DNA of 64,000 bases from Candidatus Pantoea floridensis (GTDB taxonomy: Bacteria; Pseudomonadota; Gammaproteobacteria; Enterobacterales; Enterobacteriaceae). The stretch is taken from positions 3,906,001 to 3,970,000 of the forward strand of contig NZ_OCMY01000001.1 in NCBI RefSeq assembly GCF_900215435.1, in the 5' to 3' direction. The translations under genes were made by a program, and so were the position numbers. Positions 56,754 to 64,000 of the stretch are shown piece by piece. Within the stretch, counting starts at the first letter, position 1; the number at the start of each line of letters is the position of its first letter. Under the pieces are notes generated by a model. That model was not told the DNA's origin, ran no database searches, and worked only from the letters and a program-made list of their open reading frames with translations.

Positions 56754-58688
56754 TTATGACGATTTACGCACGCGCAGATACCACTCGCACAGCAGGCGTA
56801 CTTGCTTGCGGGTATAGCCTTTTTCCATCATGCGATCGACAAAATCATCGTGTTTTTTCTGTTCGTCCGTCGAGGTCTTGGTATTAAACGAAATCACCGG
56901 CAGCAACTCTTCGGTATTCGAGAACATTTTCTTCTCGATTACCGTGCGCAGTTTTTCATAGCTGGTCCAGTTTGGATTGCGGCCGCTGTTCTGCGCGCGG
57001 GCACGCAAAACAAAGTTAACAATCTCATTACGGAAATCTTTCGGGTTGCTGATCCCTGCAGGTTTCTCGATCTTTTCCAGCTCGGCGTTAAGTGACTCGC
57101 GGTCGAAGAGCTGCCCGGTATCAGGGTCGCGATATTCCTGGTCCTGAATCCAGAAGTCAGCGTACGTTACGTAGCGGTCAAAAATGTTCTGGCCGTATTC
57201 AGAGTAGGATTCCAGATAGGCGGTTTGAATCTCTTTGCCAATAAACTCGGCATATTTCGGAATCAGGTAGCCTTTCAGATGCTCAAGGTATTTCTCCGCC
57301 AGATCCTGCGGGAACTGTTCGCGCTCAATTTGCTGTTCCAGCACATAAAACAGGTGCACCGGGTTAGCCGCCACTTCGGCATGGTCAAAGTTGAACACCC
57401 GTGACAGAATTTTAAACGCGAAGCGCGTAGAGAGCCCGTTCATGCCTTCATCTACGCCCGCGTAATCATGATACTCCTGCCAGGATTTCGCTTTTGGATC
57501 GGTATCTTTCAGGCTTTCACCATCATATACGCGCATTTTTGAGTAGATGCTGGAGTTTTCCGGCTCTTTCAAGCGCGACAGAATTGAGAAGCGGGCCAAC
57601 GTTTCCAGCGTTCCCGGTGCGCAAGGAGCAGTGGTTAACTCACTGTGATCCAACAGCTTATTGTAAATCTTAATCTCTTCAGAAACGCGTAAGCAGTAAG
57701 GCACTTTGACAATGTAAACACGGTCAAGGAACGCCTCATTGTTTTTGTTATTACGGAAAGTGACCCATTCTGATTCATTGGAGTGCGCCAGAATGATGCC
57801 ATTAAACGGCAGAGCAGAGATGCCCTCAGTCCCGTTATAGTTACCTTCCTGCGTGGCGGTCAGCAGCGGATGTAGCACTTTGATTGGCGCTTTAAACATC
57901 TCAACGAATTCCATCACACCCTGGTTCGCGCGGCACAATGCACCTGAGTAGCCGTAGGCATCAGGATCGTTCTGCGCGTGATTTTCCAGTTTGCGGATAT
58001 CCACTTTACCGACCAGCGCAGAGATGTCCTGATTGTTCTCGTCACCCGGCTCGGTTTTAGCTATAGCAATCTGTTCCAAAATTGACGGCCAGACTTTTAC
58101 CACTTTAAAGCGAGTGATATCACCGCCGTATTCATGCAGACGCTTCGCTGCCCAAGGCGACATGATGGTGCCGAGATAACGCCGCGGTACGCCATACTCT
58201 TTTTCCAGAATATTGGCATCTTCCTGCGGGTTGAACAGGCACAGCGGATGATCATTTACCGGGCTGCGTTCGCCATCCGCGCTTAACACGTAAATCGGCA
58301 CTCGCTGCATCAACGCTTTCAGTCGTTCAGCCAGCGACGATTTACCGCCGCCCACTGGGCCCAATAAGTAGAGAATCTGTTTCTTCTCTTCCAGACCCTG
58401 CGCAGCGTGTTTCAGGTAGGAGACGATTTGCTCAATCGCTTCTTCCATACCGTAAAACTCTTCAAAGGCAGGGTAGCGTCCCATGACGCGGTTGGAGAAG
58501 ATTCTGGAAAGGCGTGGCTCTTGCGCAGTGTCAACCATCACCGGCTCACCGATGGCCATTAAGAGTCGTTCGGCAGCGTTGGCGTATGCACTACGATCCT
58601 GTTTACAGATGGCGAGGAATTCCTGTAGTGAGAATTCTTCATCCTTGGCAGCTTCATAACGCTGACGATAGTGATCGAATATATTCAT
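56754..58688 (-). CDS. yeaG: PrkA-family serine kinase YeaG
   Basis: The 644-residue protein has an AAA-type ATP-binding domain with Walker A GPVGGGKS (residues 110-117) and a C-terminal PrkA domain. It is collinear with E. coli YeaG (644 residues), a kinase involved in adaptation to sustained nitrogen starvation. First gene of yeaGH, 90 bp ahead of yeaH. A sigma-54 promoter lies upstream. Confidence 0.96.
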   Translation of the reverse strand: MNIFDHYRQRYEAAKDEEFSLQEFLAICKQDRSAYANAAERLLMAIGEPVMVDTAQEPRLSRIFSNRVMGRYPAFEEFYGMEEAIEQIVSYLKHAAQGLEEKKQILYLLGPVGGGKSSLAERLKALMQRVPIYVLSADGERSPVNDHPLCLFNPQEDANILEKEYGVPRRYLGTIMSPWAAKRLHEYGGDITRFKVVKVWPSILEQIAIAKTEPGDENNQDISALVGKVDIRKLENHAQNDPDAYGYSGALCRANQGVMEFVEMFKAPIKVLHPLLTATQEGNYNGTEGISALPFNGIILAHSNESEWVTFRNNKNNEAFLDRVYIVKVPYCLRVSEEIKIYNKLLDHSELTTAPCAPGTLETLARFSILSRLKEPENSSIYSKMRVYDGESLKDTDPKAKSWQEYHDYAGVDEGMNGLSTRFAFKILSRVFNFDHAEVAANPVHLFYVLEQQIEREQFPQDLAEKYLEHLKGYLIPKYAEFIGKEIQTAYLESYSEYGQNIFDRYVTYADFWIQDQEYRDPDTGQLFDRESLNAELEKIEKPAGISNPKDFRNEIVNFVLRARAQNSGRNPNWTSYEKLRTVIEKKMFSNTEELLPVISFNTKTSTDEQKKHDDFVDRMMEKGYTRKQVRLLCEWYLRVRKSS

Positions 58689-58777
58689 AGCGATGCCCGT
58701 CCTTTCGTTTTTAGCACAGGTAAAGGAGCGTAATTAAAGGTTATAGCAGCTCCCGGAAGATATTCTTTAATGAGTAC

Positions 58778-58794
58778 AGCAACCCTTATGCCAA
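58778..58794 (-). promoter_or_regulatory. Sigma-54 promoter of yeaGH
   Basis: Read on the minus strand, TTGGCATAAGGGTTGCT has GG and GC exactly 10 bp apart, the -24/-12 arrangement, and 15 of 17 bases of the usual pattern. The start of transcription would be about 80 bp before yeaG. E. coli yeaGH is RpoN-dependent, which supports the call. Confidence 0.75.
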
Positions 58795-59095
58795 CCTGAC
58801 GTTTTTTTATCGGGATACACAATTATTTCGGTTACTCTGCTCGTACAAAAAGTCTCGTCTTACATTTAACTGTAGAAGGCAATCAGAAAACCTGCTGCCA
58901 CTTTTAACCTTAATCAGCGATATATCAATAACAAAGTCTCATAAGCACTGAGACAATCAACCTAAGCATGGATAGCAAGGAGGCGGCTCAGATAATTCCT
59001 CCGCGCCGCCTCCAGAGCATCATTAAACGTTAACCGATAGCAAAAATTTGGTTAGACTCTACGTGTGATTGTTATATTAATGGACTGAATAAATT
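58795..59095. other. Divergent region between yeaG and mipA
   Basis: About 300 bp without an ORF. A 9-bp inverted repeat GGAGGCGGC/GCCGCCTCC at 58979-59013 with a 17-bp loop stands 83 bp before mipA. I did not find clear NtrC sites. The AT-rich stretch 59010-59090 may hold the mipA promoter. Confidence 0.4.
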
Positions 59096-59845
59096 GTGAA
59101 CCAATTCAAACTTAAAGCGCTTGCTCTTGTTGTTCCTTGTTATTTTGTGGCGTTCGCCACTCATGCAGAAACCTTAACTCTTGGGGCTTCGGTCATTTAT
59201 GCCCAGTCTCCTTATAAGGGGGGACAAGACCGCTATCTGCCGATTCCTGTGATTAATTATGAAGGTGAAAACTTCTGGTTCCATAGTCTGCAAGGCGGCT
59301 ATTACTTGTGGAAAGACCCACAGAATCAGCTCTCGCTAACCGTACTGGGTTCGCCTCAGGAGTATGATCCTAAAGATAACGATTTAGGCGATATGAAAGC
59401 GCTCGATAAGCGTCGCATGACGCTGATGGCAGGTGCTACTTATCGTCACGTCGCCGATTGGGGGATTGTGCGTACTGCGCTGCTCGGCGATGTACTCAAT
59501 AACAGCAATGGTATGCTGTGGGATCTTACCTATCTTTATCGTTTCGATTTTGGTGCATTAAGTCTGACGCCGGGTATCGGTGCGATATGGAACAGTGCCA
59601 ATCAGAACCGCTATTACTATGGTGTTTCATCACACGAAAGTACCCGTACTGGCATCGCTGAATATCACCCAGATGACAGTTGGTCGCCTTATGTGGAAAT
59701 GAACGCCAGCTATCAAATTACTGATAGCTGGAATGCCAGCTTATCCGGTCGCTATACGCGCTTTGACAGCGAAATTAAAGACAGTCCAATGGTCAATAAA
59801 GAGGGGCAGTTCACCCTCTGGACCGGCATTAGTTATACCTTCTGA
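59096..59845 (+). CDS. mipA: MipA/OmpV family outer-membrane scaffolding protein
   Basis: The 249-residue precursor has a signal peptide to about residue 24 (ending FATHAE). A 12-strand beta-barrel of the OmpV/MipA family follows (PIPVINYEGENFWFHSLQGG; WDLTYLYRFDFG; SANQNRYYYGVSSHESTRTG), ending in aromatic SYTF, the barrel signal. In E. coli MipA bridges MltA and PBP1B in murein synthesis. The only usable start is a GTG with a weak ribosome site. Confidence 0.92.
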   Translation: MNQFKLKALALVVPCYFVAFATHAETLTLGASVIYAQSPYKGGQDRYLPIPVINYEGENFWFHSLQGGYYLWKDPQNQLSLTVLGSPQEYDPKDNDLGDMKALDKRRMTLMAGATYRHVADWGIVRTALLGDVLNNSNGMLWDLTYLYRFDFGALSLTPGIGAIWNSANQNRYYYGVSSHESTRTGIAEYHPDDSWSPYVEMNASYQITDSWNASLSGRYTRFDSEIKDSPMVNKEGQFTLWTGISYTF

Positions 59846-59858
59846 TAAGCAAAGTGGA

Positions 59859-59880
59859 CGCCTCATAATGAGGCGTTTTT
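59859..59880 (+). terminator. Terminator of mipA
   Basis: CGCCTCAT and ATGAGGCG flank one base and are followed by TTTTTC. Confidence 0.88.
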
Positions 59881-59928
59881 CTTACATTGCACCAATAATG
59901 AGCCCCGTAATGGAGCGGAGGAGGAGTG

Positions 59929-60777
59929 ATGAAAACCATAACGTTTCCCGGCGAAGCCGCCATTCCTGCAATTGGGCAGGGAACGTGGTACATGGGCGAG
60001 AATGTTGCTCAGCGCCGTCAGGAAATTGCCGCGCTACAGGCGGGGCTGGAACTCGGATTAAAGGTTATTGATACCGCCGAGATGTATGCCGAAGGGGGTG
60101 CGGAGGAGGTAGTTGGTGAAGCGCTGCGCGGGCGTCGCAATCAAGCCTGGCTGGTGTCAAAAGTTTATCCATGGAATGCCGGGGAAGTTGATGCCATTGA
60201 GGCTTGCGAGCGCAGTCTTCGCCGTCTGCAAACCGATTACCTCGATCTCTACCTATTACACTGGCGCGGTAATGTGCCTTTAGAAGAAACCCTGCGTGCG
60301 ATGGAATCATTGCAGCAGCAAGGTAAGATTCGTCATTGGGGCGTATCCAATTTCGACAGTGCCGACATGCTGGAACTGTGGAATGAGCCAGGCGGCAAAG
60401 CCTGCTTAACTAATCAGGTGCTTTATCATTTAGCCTCCCGGGGCATTGAGTATGATTTGCTGCCTGAATGCCAACGCCGTGGCATGCCAATCATGGCGTA
60501 TTGTCCGTTAGCGCAGGCGGGACGCTTAAGAGAGGCGCTGTTCGAGAATGCGCATCTGCAGCAAATTGCACAACAGAAGAGCATTAGCGTGGCACAATTA
60601 ATGCTGGCGTGGATCATTCGCATGGAGGGTATTTTAGCGATCCCTAAAGCCAGCAGTGAAGATCATGTGCGACAGAATGCTGCCGCGCTAAGTATTCATC
60701 TCAGTCAGGAAGAACTCACGATTATTGATGGGGTGTTTCCAGCGCCGCAGAGTAAAACAGCGCTGGATATCGTATAG
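59929..60777 (+). CDS. yeaE: Aldo/keto reductase YeaE
   Basis: The 282-residue protein has the AKR barrel with the catalytic tetrad in sight: Asp in VIDTAEMYAEG with the Tyr four residues on, Lys in LVSKVYPW, and His in LYLLHWRG. NADPH-binding phrases WGVSNF and IPKASS follow. It reduces methylglyoxal and similar aldehydes in E. coli. The ATG at 59929 after GGAGGAGG is the start. Confidence 0.93.
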   Translation: MKTITFPGEAAIPAIGQGTWYMGENVAQRRQEIAALQAGLELGLKVIDTAEMYAEGGAEEVVGEALRGRRNQAWLVSKVYPWNAGEVDAIEACERSLRRLQTDYLDLYLLHWRGNVPLEETLRAMESLQQQGKIRHWGVSNFDSADMLELWNEPGGKACLTNQVLYHLASRGIEYDLLPECQRRGMPIMAYCPLAQAGRLREALFENAHLQQIAQQKSISVAQLMLAWIIRMEGILAIPKASSEDHVRQNAAALSIHLSQEELTIIDGVFPAPQSKTALDIV

Positions 60778-60789
60778 CCCTGCAGAAGT

Positions 60790-61662
60790 TTATTTGTTGA
60801 CGACCCGAAGGGTGGCGCTCAGGCGAGCAGGAGATTCACCTGCACTTTTTAATGGCTTACTAATCCGTGCCGTTTCAACACATACCATGGTTTTATATCC
60901 CTCATTGGCCATGTCGCCCATGCTGCAGGATAGTTCAGGACCGGGATTCCACGTGACAACGTCACTTTGATAATGGTGATAAACTTCAATCTGACGTTTA
61001 CCCGCTCTATCATGGATTACACTACAATCATCTGCGGCAGTATGGACACGATCCACTCGATTGGGATAGGTCTGTTTGCCATCGGATTCCCCAATCGAAT
61101 TATCGTTAACTTTATCGATAAAGCTCTTTCCTAAGCCACTGACTTCCACTTGCGCAATATCGGCAACCTGAAAATAGCTGTGCAGCGCGGCTGTCGCTTC
61201 ATAGTCACCATATGCTTCCAGCTCAATTTCACAGTGCTCTGCGATGCGGAAGCGAGCGAGCAGAGTAAAGTCATGCGGCCACAGTTTTTTGGTCTGTGCG
61301 TTGCTTTCCAGCGTAAAAGTCAGCATGACGGCATCATCGTTTTCGTCATGCGCAGTCAACGTCCACGGCATATTGCGCGCGAAGCCATGCGCCGGTTCGC
61401 CTGCTGGACCAAACCATGGCCAGCAGATCGGCACGCCACCACGAATCGCTTTACCGGCAGTAAATGGTGTCTTTTCACTGAGCCAAATTACCGGTTGTTG
61501 TCCACTCGGCTGCCATGAAAGGAGATGTGCGCCCTGCAGCGCAATGGCCGCGCGGACTTTTGGATGGCTTACCACCAGAATCGGTAAATCACCTTGCTGA
61601 CGCTGTGACAGATAGGGGGTGATTTGATTCACTACCGGAAGGGTATATAGCGTATCTTGCAT
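60790..61662 (-). CDS. yeaD: Glucose-6-phosphate 1-epimerase YeaD
   Basis: The 290-residue protein is a galactose-mutarotase-like beta sandwich. Conserved phrases are FTAGKAIRGGVPICWPWFGP, PAHGFARNMPW (catalytic His) and TWNPGPELSCSMGDM. It interconverts the anomers of glucose-6-phosphate. It follows gapA, 74 bp behind its stop and past its terminator, as in E. coli. Confidence 0.94.
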   Translation of the reverse strand: MQDTLYTLPVVNQITPYLSQRQQGDLPILVVSHPKVRAAIALQGAHLLSWQPSGQQPVIWLSEKTPFTAGKAIRGGVPICWPWFGPAGEPAHGFARNMPWTLTAHDENDDAVMLTFTLESNAQTKKLWPHDFTLLARFRIAEHCEIELEAYGDYEATAALHSYFQVADIAQVEVSGLGKSFIDKVNDNSIGESDGKQTYPNRVDRVHTAADDCSVIHDRAGKRQIEVYHHYQSDVVTWNPGPELSCSMGDMANEGYKTMVCVETARISKPLKSAGESPARLSATLRVVNK

Positions 61663-61687
61663 TGTCAGACCTTCTCTTCATCCAGTC

Positions 61688-61716
61688 GAAAAAAAGGGGT
61701 GACCGAAGTCACCCCT
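61688..61716 (-). terminator. Terminator of gapA
   Basis: GGGGTGAC and GTCACCCC form a stem on a CGAA loop (TTCG on the transcribed strand), with seven T after it. Typical efficient tetraloop terminator. Confidence 0.93.
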
Positions 61717-61736
61717 TGTCTGTTTCACCGCTTTGC

Positions 61737-63073
<1,337 letters not shown>

Positions 63074-63484
63074 ATGGCTAAAGACACCGCACCCGAGGCA
63101 AAAATCGCGCAGCTATCCGAAATGCAGCGCTATGTTACTCAGCATCGTGGAACGGAGCCCCCTTTTTCGGGCGCGTTGCTGCACAACAAGCAGGAAGGAA
63201 TTTACCACTGCTTAGTTTGTAATTCGCCGCTGTTCCTCTCCGAAACGAAGTACGATTCAGGCTGTGGCTGGCCAAGCTTCTATCAACCTTATAGTGATGA
63301 AGCTATTCGCTATCTGGAAGACGATACGCATGGTATGCACCGCGTCGAAATTCGCTGTGGTAATTGCGATGCTCATCTTGGGCATGTATTCCCGGACGGC
63401 CCTCAACCAAGCGGCGAGCGCTATTGCGTAAACTCCGCCTCGTTGAATTTCACTGATGAGCAGGGCAATCAGCAAGAGGGTTAA
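63074..63484 (+). CDS. msrB: Peptide methionine-(R)-S-oxide reductase MsrB
   Basis: The 136-residue protein has zinc-binding Cys46, Cys49, Cys95 and Cys98 (CLVC, CGNC), the signature [11 protein letters not shown] and catalytic Cys118 in RYCVNSASL. It reduces methionine R-sulfoxide in proteins. E. coli MsrB has 137 residues. yeaC follows 2 bp later. Confidence 0.96.
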   Translation: MAKDTAPEAKIAQLSEMQRYVTQHRGTEPPFSGALLHNKQEGIYHCLVCNSPLFLSETKYDSGCGWPSFYQPYSDEAIRYLEDDTHGMHRVEIRCGNCDAHLGHVFPDGPQPSGERYCVNSASLNFTDEQGNQQEG

Positions 63485-63486
63485 GC

Positions 63487-63768
63487 ATGAAACAGGAACT
63501 GGAAGCGATGCTGGCGGCAATGACGCCGGAAGTGTATGCGCGTTTATCTACGGCAGTTGAAACGGGCAAATGGCCGGACGGCGTCGCGCTGACGCAAGAG
63601 CAGAAAGATAACTGCCTGCAGCTGGTCATGCTGTGGCAGGCACGCCACAATGACGATCCACAACATATGACCATCAGTAAAGGTGGGGATATGGTGATGA
63701 AGTCGAAGAAACAGCTTAAAGAAGATTTCGGTATCGAGCCCGATGTCACGCGCATCAACCTGCACTAA
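63487..63768 (+). CDS. yeaC: YeaC family protein (DUF1315)
   Basis: The 93-residue soluble protein contains MTPEVYARLSTAVETGKWPD and LTQEQKDNCLQLVMLWQARH, the family's conserved region. It is encoded directly after msrB and probably cotranscribed. Its function is unknown. Confidence 0.92.
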   Translation: MKQELEAMLAAMTPEVYARLSTAVETGKWPDGVALTQEQKDNCLQLVMLWQARHNDDPQHMTISKGGDMVMKSKKQLKEDFGIEPDVTRINLH

Positions 63769-63778
63769 AAATAAAAAA

Positions 63779-63797
63779 GGGCTGGTTGCTCCAGCCC
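63779..63797. terminator. Terminator between yeaC and pncA
   Basis: GGGCTGG and CCAGCCC form a stem with a 5-base loop between convergent genes, with A-rich flank on the left. Confidence 0.8.
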
Positions 63798-63803
63798 ACA
63801 TTT

Positions 63804-64000
63804 TCAGATTAATACCGCACCTTGCGCTTCCATCTGCGCGAACGCAATATCGCTATCATCCGGATTCAGGTTCACACCGCGGCAGCCTTCTTTAACGACC
63901 TCGACGTTGTAGCCCAGTTCTAACGCATCCAGCACGCTGTACTTGACGCAGTAATCGGTAGCAAGACCTAACATCACTAAATCGCTGATGCCTCGCTCAC
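63804..64000 (-). CDS. pncA: Nicotinamidase PncA, C-terminal part
   Basis: The minus strand encodes about the last 65 residues of nicotinamidase: LGLATDYCVKYSVLDALELG, with the catalytic Cys in DYC, then EGCRGVNLNPDDSDIAF. The N-terminus lies outside the window. PncA turns nicotinamide into nicotinate for NAD recycling. yeaC converges with it, as I recall from E. coli where pncA is close by. The protein ends GAVLI, shorter than the E. coli tail. Confidence 0.9.
   Translation of the reverse strand, partial: ERGISDLVMLGLATDYCVKYSVLDALELGYNVEVVKEGCRGVNLNPDDSDIAFAQMEAQGAVLI

Overview
The window is a stretch of enterobacterial chromosome. Gene content and order (letAB, proQ-prc-htpX, kdgR, cspC, manXYZ, sdaA, pabB, fadD-rnd-minEDC, dadAX, yeaGH, gapA, msrB) are those of the Enterobacterales. 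The moderate GC content, the absence of mgrB, mntP, nhaB and yoaC from their Escherichia positions, and protein sequences clearly diverged from E. coli point to the Erwiniaceae, probably Pantoea or a close relative. That placement is inference; no rRNA is present to confirm it.

Bases 1-3100 are the end of a P2/186-type prophage. A leftward lytic operon (cox/apl-like gene, then a CII-like gene cut by the window edge) diverges from a rightward lysogeny module. That module has a 186-type CI repressor with a duplicated helix-turn-helix half, a membrane-anchored OB-fold protein and an unrecognised polytopic membrane protein. The two cargo genes are AT-rich. No integrase lies between the repressor and the host genes, where P2-like phages carry it.

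Bases 3100-6400 hold small and poorly known genes: a 39-residue acidic ORF behind a sigma-S-like promoter, a CspA-family gene followed by a YmcF/YnfQ-like zinc-ribbon ORF with an apparent ATT start, a two-helix membrane peptide, a 93-residue protein with a Fur-like box upstream, a methyltransferase and a 35-residue single-helix membrane peptide.

Bases 6400-31000 follow the E. coli 40-41 min order, reading pphA, rsmF, letBA, msrC, proQ-prc, htpX, yebQ, kdgR, yobH, yebO, a yobF frame broken by a stop, cspC, rlmA, yobD, manZYX, yoaE, the EAL-domain gene yoaD and sdaA. Themes are lipid transport across the envelope, protein quality control, RNA binding and rRNA methylation, mannose/glucose uptake and c-di-GMP turnover.

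Bases 31000-51000 run nudL, pabB, yoaH, yoaB, yoaA, tsaB, yeaY, fadD, rnd, minEDC, ycgL, ycgM, ycgN, dsbB, fadR, ycgB, dadA-dadX. fadD has a FadR operator and fadR itself is 7 kb away. Bases 50000-53400 are an accessory insert relative to E. coli (Bcr/CflA-type exporter, WbaP/AmsG-like sugar-phosphate transferase, yebV). Bases 53400-64000 carry cvrA, yeaHG (with a sigma-54 promoter), mipA, yeaE, yeaD, gapA, msrB, yeaC and the 3' end of pncA.

I saw no rRNA, tRNA, insertion sequence or CRISPR array. The least explained parts are the prophage edge, the small-protein cluster around the first csp gene and the interrupted yobF frame.
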